Part shown: positions 23,821-32,537 of the stretch, one piece after another
Layout: every line of letters begins with the position of its first letter
Position numbering within the stretch: the first letter of the stretch is position 1
Assembly (NCBI RefSeq): GCF_011043555.1
Contig: NZ_JAAKGS010000003.1
Coordinates: 1 to 64,000, forward strand
Origin: Sphingobacterium sp. SGR-19
GTDB taxonomy: Bacteria > Bacteroidota > Bacteroidia > Sphingobacteriales > Sphingobacteriaceae
Reading direction: 5' to 3'
Length of the DNA: 64,000 nucleotides
The notes under the pieces: model-generated
Database searches by the model: none
The model's input: only the letters and a program-made list of their open reading frames with translations
Told to the model about the DNA's origin: nothing
Position numbers and translations under genes: made by a program

Positions 23821-24131
23821 TTCAAATAAATAATTAACTTTTAGAATCTATAATGAAAGCTGCTTTTTAATAATATTAGCGATAATGGCATAGATGTATT
23901 TCACCTATAGGCGCCTTATAAAAATATAAACGGCAGCCCTAGATCAAACGCGACAAGAGTAAAATATTTTCATTGGGTCGGTTATCAGCGATAGATAGGT
24001 AATGAGTGCTCTTATTTAAAGAAAATAGGCTGAGATCCCGATAGTGAAGCTGATACTACATATAGGAACTGATATTTGTTAATATGTGTTAAATCTACAC
24101 TTGCTAGAAACGAAATGGGTGCTTTAGTCGT
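23821..24131. other. Intergenic stretch with possible decayed TPP riboswitch
   Basis: No gene seen. At 24024-24068 the order GGCTGAGAT, GTGAAGCTGAT and AGGAAC follows the conserved blocks of a TPP aptamer (CTGAGA, GAACCTGAT, GGGAA), but the pairing arms are lost. Confidence 0.3.
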
Positions 24132-24212
24132 TATATTTGTACTTCATAATTTAGGTTTATAATTGGTTAGTTAGTTAAAAATCCTGAAGCTCCCCGCTTC
24201 AGGATTTTTTTG
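24132..24212 (+). ncRNA. Repeated small-RNA-like element, copy C
   Basis: Nearly identical to copy A over 110 bases, from the TTAATATGTGTTAAAT block through TATATTTG (24132-24139), the open arm and the CCTGAAGC/GCTTCAGG hairpin with seven T. It lies upstream of NTF2 copy 5. Confidence 0.55.
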
Positions 24213-24268
24213 TTATTATCTCGTTTAGGGATTTACAGCCCGGTACACCCTTCCCTTCAGCTTCACGT

Positions 24269-24410
24269 TCACCGATTTTTTTACCGCAGTTACCGAGAAA
24301 TATAATAGCTTGGTCTAATCGTTATTCGGTAAACAAGCCTCCCATCCTACCTTTGAAGTATCAAATAAGAAATAATAGACATTAAATATAAAACATTAAA
24401 AACTACAGAC
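24269..24410 (+). repeat. Shortened NTF2-cassette leader, copy 5
   Basis: Only the second half of the leader is present (ACCG block, TTACCGA/TCGGTAA, TACCTTTG, A-rich tract). The first half with the sigma-54-like element is replaced by unrelated sequence. Confidence 0.7.
24348..24355 (+). promoter_or_regulatory. -7 box TACCTTTG, NTF2 copy 5
   Basis: Exact TAnnTTTG match at the conserved position. Confidence 0.45.
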
Positions 24411-24731
24411 ATGAAGACGACATTGAAAACTATCGCAGCAGCATTGATCATGGTAACATCACTAAGCTCCTTTGCTTCGGAGAAGGCCAATCCCTTGAAA
24501 GACATGAAATCGGACATGGTTCTGAATACATACCTGGAAGCGATTACCGTGGGTAGCATCGACCTGAACAAGTTCCTTTTTGCAGATGATTTCCAGTACC
24601 GCAATGTGAACAACGACGACGTAGTAGGCAAAAAGGAATACATCAAGTTCTTAAAGGCAAACAAAGGCTTGCAATACGACTGCAAGAGCAGCTACGAGAT
24701 CCAACACGATCGTCTTTCTTTGTGCCGTTGA
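24411..24731 (+). pseudogene. Secreted NTF2-fold protein, copy 5, C-terminally truncated
   Basis: The signal peptide and first ~75 mature residues are intact (DMKSDMVLNTYLEAITVG, NDDVVGKKEYIKFLK). After SSYEI the sequence switches to HDRLSLCR and a stop. The last 43 residues of the domain are missing, so the fold is incomplete. The breakpoint joins the metallophosphatase relic. Confidence 0.75.
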
Positions 24732-24829
24732 AAGCATTAATATTGAACATCCCAATTTTAGCTAACAAACCAAAAGTAATAACTCGAGGAAAGAAGATAC
24801 GTTACTTGAACTGTATCAGAGATCTCAAA

Positions 24830-25593
24830 AACTCTGATGACCAAACTTTACCAGCCTCTTCTTGGACATTGGTCGGGAATCATGATCGCAACACGGCAAA
24901 TACAGCGCACATGGAGGATCACTTTAACCAACATTTTGGTGCATCCACCTATGCTTTCAATTATGGTGGTGTGCATTTTATTGTCCTCAATAATGTGTTT
25001 TCTACGGGAAAACGTTCTTATGAAGGTCGTGTTTCAGATGATCAGCTCCAATTAATGGGCGTATACAAGAACTGGTGGCGGGTGCTCCTTCTGGTAATTG
25101 GTGGACAGGTGAAATCAACACTCAAGGAATACCCGAGGCACTGATGCAATGTGGTACTCCCAGGAATTATTTCACTATTGATTTTGATCAACAAAATTAT
25201 CGAATCAATTATAAAGGAATCGGACTGGACGACAATCAACAAATGGATTTGACACTTCATAGGGATACGCTGATAAGCAATATATACGGTGCTTCTGACA
25301 GCACTTCTGTACAAGTACGCGTAAACGACGGACAGTGGTTTGCTATGGAACATGTTAAAAGACCTGCTGAATCCGTCCTTCGTATCATTGAAAATAACAA
25401 GGAAAAACGCTTCCCTGCATCTGGAAAGCGCATTAACCCACTACGCAAACGTATATCGCCCCATATCTGGCAAGCTGTTGTCCCAAAACTAGGCTCACCA
25501 GGTGTACATAAAATTTGTATTAAAGCTGCTGATCAATTTGGTTATACTGTCGAAAATATAGAAATGCACTTTGTTCCGACAGAGAAGCCTTAA
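24830..25593 (+). pseudogene. Calcineurin-like metallophosphatase with C-terminal domain, relic
   Basis: The first piece has the metal-binding GNHD motif (TLVGNHDRN), AHMEDHFNQHF and YGGVHFIVLNN, the core of a secreted metallophosphoesterase. A deletion and frameshift near 25075 join it to GNWWTGEINTQGIPEALMQC and the beta-rich C-terminal domain (VRVNDGQWFAME, KAADQFGYTVENI) typical of the Bacteroidota family with a MetallophosC domain. The N-terminal third and part of the catalytic core are gone. Confidence 0.75.
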
Positions 25594-25657
25594 CTCTTTT
25601 CTACTTCTATCCGGTTTATTGTCAATAGTCTCCCATTCGAGAATATGAGCAGGCCCG

Positions 25658-25813
25658 GAAATCTTCGAAGAACTAGGATTGGAAATCGAATTGGCGGTCG
25701 CGCTTACCCCAGTGGAACACCAATCCCCTGAATTTTCAGTCTTCCTCTCCCCTTTCTTTTGTAAATGCACTGGTGGTTCGCGGGCTATTGGCGAGCACGC
25801 GCAAGCAATCATT
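25658..25813 (+). pseudogene. Nudix hydrolase relic, copy 3
   Basis: One frame encodes EIFEELGLEIELAVALTPVE (second half of a Nudix box and beyond), CKCTGG and GEHAQAI. The first part of the box and the C-terminus are absent. Directly after it, 25810-25844 repeats the 3' end of the lipoprotein gene at 23500. Confidence 0.7.
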
Positions 25814-25876
25814 CGCCACACACACAGATCATCTTCACCAGTTCTCCTTATCTTTAATAATACAAATAATATATTG

Positions 25877-25884
25877 TACCTTTG
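25877..25884 (+). promoter_or_regulatory. Promoter of the thiamin operon (-7 box)
   Basis: TACCTTTG, with a TTTA 20 bases upstream at the -33 position. The transcript would start near 25890, right at the aptamer. Confidence 0.65.
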
Positions 25885-25890
25885 TTTTAC

Positions 25891-25966
25891 GCTTTAGGGG
25901 TATTCTGAAAAGAGTTGAGAGAGTCCCTTGGAACCTGATACGGATCACACCGACGTAGGGAAAAGC
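25891..25966 (+). promoter_or_regulatory. TPP riboswitch (THI element)
   Basis: P1 can pair GCTTT (25891-25895) with AAAGC (25962-25966). Inside are GGGG, the TTGAGA bulge (TPP pyrimidine sensor), CCCTTGGAACCTGAT, a GGATC...GACG arm and the closing GTAGGGAA. All key blocks of the TPP aptamer are present, in the right order. It precedes thiM by 80 bases. A weak hairpin (GACTT/AAGTC) follows, so control may be by start-site masking. Confidence 0.93.
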
Positions 25967-26045
25967 AAATAAAGACTTCTTTAATAAGTCGCCTCTTGTT
26001 TGTTTTCGGTTTTCCTGAAGCTATTTTACCTAAAAATAAAGTCTA

Positions 26046-26846
26046 ATGGAAAAAACACGCTGGAAACACATCCAAACAGTAAGAGAACAGTCTCCCTTGG
26101 TACACAACATAACCAATTATGTCGTGATGAACAATACAGCCAATGCTTTATTGGCAATAGGCGCATCCCCCGTAATGGCCCACGCTAAAGCGGAAGTTAA
26201 GGACATGACAACTATCGCAGACGTTTTACTGATCAATATCGGTACGTTAGACGAATATTGGTCCGACGCGATGTTGATTGCTGCCGAAACAGCACATGTA
26301 TTGGATAAGCCTTGGGTACTTGACCCTGTTGGTGCGGGAGCAACTCCTTATCGAAATCAAATCCTCCAAAAATTATTGGAGTACAGCCCCACGGTAATAA
26401 GGGGAAATGCTTCAGAAATTTTGGCTATTGTTAAATCCAACGCTTCGGCAACTAAAGGGGTGGATAGCACCGCTTCGAGCATGGATGCTGTTCAGGCGGC
26501 CCGTCATCTAGTGAATCAATACGGTTCTGTTGTCTGTATATCAGGAGAAACCGATATCATTGTCGATCAGAAAAATCAAACCTTCCTCGTAAAAAATGGT
26601 CATCCTATGATGACCAAGGTTACTGGCCTGGGATGCACGGCATCCGCATTGACAGCGGCGTTTGTTGCTGTAATGGAAGATAAAACAGAGGCGACAGTGA
26701 CAGCCATGGCGTTGCTCGGTATAGCGGGCGAACGTTCAGAAAAAGAATCTCATGGTCCAGGAAGTCTACAAATGAATATCATAGACAAATTGTATGTTAT
26801 GACGGAAATGGAGTTTGTTGAACAACTCAACGTTTCCAGAGCATGA
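26046..26846 (+). CDS. thiM: Hydroxyethylthiazole kinase
   Basis: 266 residues. The motifs HNITNYVVMNNTANALLA (substrate and Cys-free start of the ribokinase-like fold), PWVLDPVGAGATPYR, VIRGNASEILA and the anion-hole GLGCTASALTAAF are those of ThiM. It phosphorylates 4-methyl-5-hydroxyethylthiazole for thiamin salvage. First gene after the TPP riboswitch, overlapping thiE by four bases (ATGA), so translation is coupled. Confidence 0.95.
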   Translation: MEKTRWKHIQTVREQSPLVHNITNYVVMNNTANALLAIGASPVMAHAKAEVKDMTTIADVLLINIGTLDEYWSDAMLIAAETAHVLDKPWVLDPVGAGATPYRNQILQKLLEYSPTVIRGNASEILAIVKSNASATKGVDSTASSMDAVQAARHLVNQYGSVVCISGETDIIVDQKNQTFLVKNGHPMMTKVTGLGCTASALTAAFVAVMEDKTEATVTAMALLGIAGERSEKESHGPGSLQMNIIDKLYVMTEMEFVEQLNVSRA

Positions 26847-27478
26847 AAAGACAATCGTTATTCCCCTACAAACTTTATCTGGTAATCTCCGAATCGGATT
26901 GTAAGGGACGGAATTTCCTTGAAGTAGCGGAACAGGCTATTTTAGGTGGGGTGGATATCATCCAATTGAGAGAAAAAAATGACAGCAGGGATACTTTTAT
27001 CGGTAAGGCTCTCCAATTAAAAGAAATAACCGATAAATATAGGATTCCTCTTATCATCAATGATAATCTTGAAGTTGCGAAAAAGGTCGATTCGGCAGGA
27101 ATACATGTAGGAAATAATGATGTACATCCTGTCGACATCAGAAAACAATGGGATAACACTAAATATATAGGATATTCCATCGAGTTTCTGGAACAGTTGG
27201 AAAACGACCAGGCGGCTGTTTCTGATTATCTGGGTATCAGCCCCGTTTTCAGCACAGCTACCAAAACAGACACCGTTACCGAATGGGGGCTTGAGGGTAT
27301 TGTAGAGATAAGGCGACTTACCGATAAATCGTTGGTGGCAATAGGTAATATTCATCTGCACAATGTCAAATCGGTGGTGAAGGCTGGTGCGGATTGTATT
27401 GCCGTGGTTTCCGAAATATGCGGTGCGACAAATCCACAAAAAACGGCTTATGAATTAAAAAACGAAATCTTAAAATGA
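26843..27478 (+). CDS. thiE: Thiamin-phosphate synthase
   Basis: 211 residues, a TIM barrel. QLREKN (phosphate/pyrimidine site), LIINDNLEVAKKVDSAGIHV, GISPVFSTATKT and a final AIGNIHLHN with GADCIAVVSEI follow the ThiE pattern; some residues differ from the Escherichia coli type (VGNND for LGQED). It joins HMP-diphosphate and thiazole phosphate. Four-base overlaps with both neighbours. Confidence 0.93.
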   Translation: MKRQSLFPYKLYLVISESDCKGRNFLEVAEQAILGGVDIIQLREKNDSRDTFIGKALQLKEITDKYRIPLIINDNLEVAKKVDSAGIHVGNNDVHPVDIRKQWDNTKYIGYSIEFLEQLENDQAAVSDYLGISPVFSTATKTDTVTEWGLEGIVEIRRLTDKSLVAIGNIHLHNVKSVVKAGADCIAVVSEICGATNPQKTAYELKNEILK

Positions 27479-28308
27479 AGAAATACAAATATCCAAGTGT
27501 ATTGACAATTGCTGGATTTGACGGCAGTGGCGGTGCAGGAATTCAGGCAGATATCAAGACCATTTCTGCCTTGGGCTGTTATGCTACATCTGTGTTAACT
27601 GCATTGCCGGTACAGAACACGCAGGGCGTTAAAAATATATTTCCGATTCCTATCGAGGCAGTAGCGGAACAATTAGACGCAATAATGGAAGACATCGTGC
27701 CTGATGCCATAAAAATAGGAATGGTACATACTCCTCAGCTTGTCGATACCATCGTAACTGTATTGCAGAAATATCCGGACATTCCGGTGGTTTTTGATCC
27801 TGTAATGGTGGCTACCAGCGGACACCCTCTTATAGAAGAGCGAACCATTGACACCATCATAGAAAAACTTCTTCCGCTTTCGACTGTAATTACGCCCAAT
27901 ATGGATGAAGCAGCGATTATGGCTAAAATAAAAGTCGAAACCGTGAAAGAAATGGAACTCGCCGGCAAAAGCATGAAGCAATTGGGCAGTAACAATATAC
28001 TGCTGAAAGGAGGTCATCAAAAAACGGAGATGATTACTTCTCTTTTATTGGATGAAGAAAACAACTGTCACTCTTTTGAATTTAACAAGATTGAAACCAA
28101 CAATACACACGGTTCTGGATGCACCTTATCCTCCGCCATTGCGTCGTATATGGCTCAAGGCAAAGAATTGTTTGAAGCCGTAACGCTCGGACAACAGTAT
28201 GTTTTTAATGCTATTCAATCTGGTGCGGACACCCAGACCGGAAAGGGAAACGGTCCGTTGAATCACTTTTTCAATCCTCAAAAACTTATTAAAAATGAAA
28301 TGGTCTGA
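27475..28308 (+). CDS. thiD: Hydroxymethylpyrimidine (phosphate) kinase
   Basis: 277 residues, ribokinase-like. AGFDGSGGAGIQADIKTISA at the N-terminus, KIGMVHTPQ, VVFDPVMVATSGHPL, TPNMDEA, LLKGGH and the NNTHGSGCTLSSAIASY anion hole are all as in ThiD. It makes HMP-phosphate and HMP-diphosphate. Overlaps thiE by four bases and tenA by 14. Confidence 0.95.
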   Translation: MKKYKYPSVLTIAGFDGSGGAGIQADIKTISALGCYATSVLTALPVQNTQGVKNIFPIPIEAVAEQLDAIMEDIVPDAIKIGMVHTPQLVDTIVTVLQKYPDIPVVFDPVMVATSGHPLIEERTIDTIIEKLLPLSTVITPNMDEAAIMAKIKVETVKEMELAGKSMKQLGSNNILLKGGHQKTEMITSLLLDEENNCHSFEFNKIETNNTHGSGCTLSSAIASYMAQGKELFEAVTLGQQYVFNAIQSGADTQTGKGNGPLNHFFNPQKLIKNEMV

Positions 28309-28948
28309 ACAAGCTTGGCAATCAATAGAGGAAATTTATTCGTTTATTCTCCAAATGCCTTTTATTAAAGAATTATCCAGCGGTAAACTTCCTAAAAACA
28401 AATTTCAGTTTTATATGATGCAAGATGCATTATATCTGGAGCATTTTGGAAGAGCGCTTGCCGTAATAGGAGCCAAAGCCGAGGGCATTAATGATGCCCT
28501 AGCCTATATGCGTTTTGCAGAAAATGCGATCGTAGTGGAGAAAGCCTTGCACGAGTTTTATTTTTCGGACTTTGGAATAGTTAACGAAGGAAATATTCAA
28601 CCTGCCTGTCACCACTATATCCATTTCCTGAAGAGTTCAGCAGCATTTGAAGGAGCTGAAATTGCCATGGCCGCAACCCTTCCTTGCTTTTGGATTTATA
28701 AAAATGTAGGTGATCATATTTTAGCGAATCACCGGCCTGCCGATAATCCATACCAGAAATGGGTTCAAACCTATGGTGGAGAAGATTTTGCCTTGGCTGT
28801 AAAAAATGCCATTGCTATTTGCGATAGAGCCGCTGAAAATGCGACAGCATCCGCCAGGAAGAAAATGACAGAGGCATTTATTACTGCTTCTCGTATGGAA
28901 TATGAATTTTGGAATGCCGCATATGAATTGAAAACATGGGAATCATAA
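28295..28948 (+). CDS. tenA: TenA family aminopyrimidine aminohydrolase
   Basis: 217 residues, all-helical. KFQFYMMQDALYLEHFGRAL, AAFEGAEIAMAATLPCFWIY (with the catalytic Cys in LPCFW) and a C-terminal MEYEFWNAAY (catalytic Glu) match TenA. It recovers HMP from degraded thiamin, which fits the salvage character of this operon (no thiC or thiG nearby). Last gene of the operon. Directly followed by an NTF2 scrap and the convergent kinase gene. Confidence 0.93.
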   Translation: MKWSEQAWQSIEEIYSFILQMPFIKELSSGKLPKNKFQFYMMQDALYLEHFGRALAVIGAKAEGINDALAYMRFAENAIVVEKALHEFYFSDFGIVNEGNIQPACHHYIHFLKSSAAFEGAEIAMAATLPCFWIYKNVGDHILANHRPADNPYQKWVQTYGGEDFALAVKNAIAICDRAAENATASARKKMTEAFITASRMEYEFWNAAYELKTWES

Positions 28949-28951
28949 ACA

Positions 28952-29026
28952 CTATCGCAGGATGGAAAGGTGGGCGTAGCCGGGGCAACGATAACGCACG
29001 AAGTGGTCAACAATAATGGGTTTTAG
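28952..29026 (+). pseudogene. NTF2-like gene scrap
   Basis: 24 codons read LSQDGKVGVAGATITH then VVNNNGF and a stop. The first half matches LSQDGKVCVAKATMAF of the secreted NTF2 family at base level. It sits four bases after the tenA stop. Confidence 0.65.
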
Positions 29027-29037
29027 CTTCAAGAGTT

Positions 29038-30990
29038 TCATTTTTCTGTACGTATCAAAGGCTTGTAGGGCAGTGTAAACCAGAACGTACTTCCTTCCCC
29101 GGGCGTACTGTCCACACCAATTTCTCCATTATGCCTTTTAATGATCTCCGCACTGATGTATAAACCGAGACCCAAACCAGAATATTGTGTTCCTCTATAA
29201 TCGGTTCGATAATACCGCTCGAAAAGATGTTTAATTTTATCCCGTTGAATTCCCGGTCCAGTATCTCTTACGGATACCTTGGCTCTATCTCCGAGATTTT
29301 CCACGTTAAGATAAATATTTTGCTGATCTGGTGCATATTTCGCTGCATTGTTCACCAGATTAACTACCACCTGATCGATTCGTGCCTCATCAGCTTCTAT
29401 TTTTAGACTCTTGTCGCCTTGAAAGATTAGCTCATGTTTGCCCCCCATTCTAATATGCTGACAACATTGTTCCAGCATGGTTGAAATAGTAAACTCTGAA
29501 TAGTTGAGATGTAATTGCCCAGCATTGGAGCGAGCGGTATTAAGCAGGTCGTCAATCAGGTCGGTAATTTTTTCAACGCTAACGTAGGCCTGATCGATCA
29601 AACGAGGTACCATCGGGTGAGTAAGATCATTCTTCTTACGATTTAAAAGTTGAAGGGAACCTTTCAGAGCCGTAACCGGTGTTTTTAATTCGTGACTGGC
29701 GATACTGAGGAAATCGTCTTTTCGCTGCTCTTCAAATTTACGTTGCGTGATGTCCTGAACGATGCCCGAAAAATTCATCTTATCGCCTGTAGCACCGTAG
29801 ATCATTCCCGTGGCATGCACCCAGCGAATGACATCGTCTGAATAGCGCTTTATAGGGTATTCTATGTCGTAAAATGCTCCAGTTGCAAGCGCATGCTCGA
29901 TGCTTTCTATTACATCTGTCCTATGCGAGTCCAGGATCTGATCGGTTGCCTGTCCTAAGGTTATTTCTTTTTGCATATCGAACCCGAAGATTTCCCTCAG
30001 ACGAGATGATGACGTTAGTTCATTGCTTTTCAGATCTATATGCCAGGTTCCGAGCTTTGCGGAGTCCAGCGCCAAACTTAACCGCGCTTCGGCTTCCTCT
30101 ATTTGTTTGCGCGATTGAACTTTTTCTGTAACATCAAATACGGTGGAAATTATCCCAATTCTATTTGCGTTCCTATCGACTAACGGCTCGCAGAAATAAT
30201 CAATATAGAAAGACCGGTCGCCTCCGGAAACTTTGTCTTTATATACAACCGTTTTCTCCGTAAAGCTGACCGGAACACCGGTTTCATAAACTTTTTTCCA
30301 AAGCGATGGATAAGGTTGGTTCTTGAGTTCAGGGAACACCTCCAGCATGGGCTTGCCTAAAACTTCGTCCCTCGTCCTATTCCATAGCTTAAGAATTGCC
30401 TGATTTGTAACCGAAATGACTTGATCTTCCCCCATCAAAGTGACTACCGGAATTGGTAACTCACTCAATACTTTATGAAGCTGTATATCACTTAGTTGGA
30501 GATCAAGATTTATCTCCTTCAGGCGATCCTTGGCCAAGGTAAGTTCGTTATTTATCGTTACAAGCTCTTCATTCGACGGATGTTTGGCATCTATTTGAAT
30601 GGTAATTTTATCCGTCACATCTGTGACGGTATGAAGAATAGCGTAAACTTTGCCATCGTCATGTTTTAAAGCTTGATAGACGTGATCCCGATAAAAGATC
30701 TGTAATTTTCCATTCACGACCTGTTGTGTTGGGCTTGCTTCTTCTGTATAATCTAATCCCGTATTCCAAACGTTTTGTAATATATCGTGAAAATGCTTTT
30801 GGCTAGTTTCGGGCCAGACGCCACTTAAAGTTTTTCCGATGACCTCGGATCCCTTGCTCCAAGCATTCAGCATTGCTTGACTAGCGAACTCTAGGCACAT
30901 TTCGCTGCCCGAATAAATTGCTATTGCACTATCAACCTTTCGAAGGATAACTAGTAAGTGGTCATTGCTCAGTTTCCGATTCTGATCCAT
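29038..30990 (-). CDS. PAS-domain sensor histidine kinase
   Basis: 650 residues, no transmembrane segment, so cytoplasmic. PAS-like domains at about 10-130, 170-295 and 300-420, with a coiled coil at 135-170. HisKA follows with the phosphorylated His433 (SIASHELKTPVTALKG), then the HATPase domain with N box NLVNNAAKYAP, G1 VRDTGPGI, F box LFERYYR and G2 GLGLGLYI. It would phosphorylate a response regulator, probably the product of the gene 23 bases upstream in the same operon (31014-31370). Signal unknown. Confidence 0.93.
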   Translation of the reverse strand: MDQNRKLSNDHLLVILRKVDSAIAIYSGSEMCLEFASQAMLNAWSKGSEVIGKTLSGVWPETSQKHFHDILQNVWNTGLDYTEEASPTQQVVNGKLQIFYRDHVYQALKHDDGKVYAILHTVTDVTDKITIQIDAKHPSNEELVTINNELTLAKDRLKEINLDLQLSDIQLHKVLSELPIPVVTLMGEDQVISVTNQAILKLWNRTRDEVLGKPMLEVFPELKNQPYPSLWKKVYETGVPVSFTEKTVVYKDKVSGGDRSFYIDYFCEPLVDRNANRIGIISTVFDVTEKVQSRKQIEEAEARLSLALDSAKLGTWHIDLKSNELTSSSRLREIFGFDMQKEITLGQATDQILDSHRTDVIESIEHALATGAFYDIEYPIKRYSDDVIRWVHATGMIYGATGDKMNFSGIVQDITQRKFEEQRKDDFLSIASHELKTPVTALKGSLQLLNRKKNDLTHPMVPRLIDQAYVSVEKITDLIDDLLNTARSNAGQLHLNYSEFTISTMLEQCCQHIRMGGKHELIFQGDKSLKIEADEARIDQVVVNLVNNAAKYAPDQQNIYLNVENLGDRAKVSVRDTGPGIQRDKIKHLFERYYRTDYRGTQYSGLGLGLYISAEIIKRHNGEIGVDSTPGEGSTFWFTLPYKPLIRTEK

Positions 30991-31013
30991 CAGTTTGGTT
31001 TATTGAACACTGT

Positions 31014-31370
31014 TTATATAAGGTTTGTTATTCGTTGTGTCAGATCATCGATATCAAAAGGCTTAGCCAGATAATCATCTGCGGTGCCTTTTTCTTTCAT
31101 TTTATCGATACTTGAGTTTGCGGTCATTACGATTACAGGGATATGCGCTGTGGATGGGTTTTCTTTTATTTGCTGACAGACTTCTAGTCCATTGCCATCG
31201 GGCAACATCACATCCAGTAGGCAGAGGGCTGGTGAGTGTCTGGAAAATCCAGCGGAAAACTCTGAAACTGTTCCGAATCCCTCTATTCTAAAATCTTCTA
31301 GGATCATGGTGATGATTTCCAGAATGTCTGCGTTGTCTTCCAGAACGTAAATCAGGTTGTTCATGTACAA
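31014..31370 (-). CDS. Single-domain response regulator
   Basis: 118 residues, a receiver domain only. Acid pocket E11/D12 (LEDN), phospho-acceptor D53 (LLDVMLPDGNG), T83 (IVMTAN) and K103 (YLAKPFD) are all present. No output domain, so it works by protein contact. A start at the second Met (31364) is equally possible. It is first in the operon with the histidine kinase. Confidence 0.92.
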   Translation of the reverse strand: MYMNNLIYVLEDNADILEIITMILEDFRIEGFGTVSEFSAGFSRHSPALCLLDVMLPDGNGLEVCQQIKENPSTAHIPVIVMTANSSIDKMKEKGTADDYLAKPFDIDDLTQRITNLI

Positions 31371-31506
31371 TTTTAACTATAACATTTAGTGATGCGAAAT
31401 ATCTGTATAATTTGTTTACGAAACAAGTTCTAAACTGTTTTCAGGTATTATTGCGTGGTTCCAGTGTGCTTCTTAAACTGTTTGCTTAGGTGTACCGTAG
31501 TATTGA

Positions 31507-31812
31507 TTACATGATGCTCTTTTTGGCTTCTTTCAATATTCTCTCCGCTTTCAGCCGTATATCTTGGGGCAATAACCTGAAATTTGCGTCGTTCTCTTCG
31601 CGGTATTGATGTTCTGGCTGAAACGGAATCCAAGTGGTTATTTTTGATTTTGAAAACTTATCCCCTCCCAGACGTGTGTACACAATCACTTTCAAAGGCT
31701 TGGCGTCTAATCCATCTGACTCTTCAAAATAAGTCAGGTAAAACTCAGGAAAGCCTTCTTGATTGGCATCTTCGATTTTACAAGAATTAATAAGATACTT
31801 AGGCTGTGCCAA
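31507..31812 (-). CDS. Hypothetical protein
   Basis: 101 residues starting MAQPKYLINSCKIED. Polar, no signal peptide or membrane segment. Central FPEFYLTYFEESDGLDAKPL and a lysine-rich helical C-terminus. Not recognised. A broken relative with a similar upstream region lies at 52380-52581, so this is a duplicated family of this genome. Confidence 0.55.
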   Translation of the reverse strand: MAQPKYLINSCKIEDANQEGFPEFYLTYFEESDGLDAKPLKVIVYTRLGGDKFSKSKITTWIPFQPEHQYREENDANFRLLPQDIRLKAERILKEAKKSIM

Positions 31813-31913
31813 ACCTGCTGCAAATCTTTAAAGGCTATCCGCTGAAGAAGCCCGACATGATCTTCCAGAAAGATACATGGTTATCATGCTTACATAATTG
31901 AAGTCAATACTAT

Positions 31914-32318
31914 CTAGCGAACATGGTTGATAGAACGATCTATTCTTATTTCCGTGCCTGCGACCCATTTTTGATACTTGATCACTTCGGACTTCAGCCT
32001 GCCGAGGGCGTAGCCAATAATGGCAACATCATCTACCCATCCTAAAATCGGTACGAGATCAGGAATGGCATCAAGCGGTGAGATGACATAAACAACAGTC
32101 GCTACGATAATCCCAAGATTTAGCTTACCTATTTTGTAACGTCCTTTAATCGAATCGTTAGCCATCGCTAAAATAAGTTGAAATTCCGCTTTTCTATCGG
32201 AAAGATGTTCTGCTAAATTATCGGCATCGGCTATGTCTTTATTAGTAAGACTATATGTTTTGAAAACCTTGAAAAGCGCCAACGCTTTTCCCAAATATTT
32301 CAATTTTTTCAGTACCAT
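31914..32318 (-). CDS. YkvA/DUF1232 family protein
   Basis: 134 residues from the ATG at 32318; the frame is open to 32351. The signature VYVISPLDAIPDLVPILGWV with DDVAIIGYALG is the DUF1232 motif, a membrane-associated hairpin. Upstream is a basic helical part (LAEHLSDRKAEFQLI). Function unknown. Monocistronic, divergent from the fimbrillin-like gene. Confidence 0.88.
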   Translation of the reverse strand: MVLKKLKYLGKALALFKVFKTYSLTNKDIADADNLAEHLSDRKAEFQLILAMANDSIKGRYKIGKLNLGIIVATVVYVISPLDAIPDLVPILGWVDDVAIIGYALGRLKSEVIKYQKWVAGTEIRIDRSINHVR

Positions 32319-32537
32319 TGATCGAATAACCTTAATTAAAACCAATCTCACAAGACCAAATTTCGATCCATCTTTTTAATCCTGCCATCTTTACATGCTT
32401 ATAAACTATGTAAGGGCAAAATAGTATTGTGTGAGAAAGAAGTGGTTATGGAATACCGGAAAGAAATAAAATATTATTATCTTGGCTCGCGACTACTAAT
32501 GGAGTAAGCCGATTTGAAATTTTTGTAATAACTTCGT

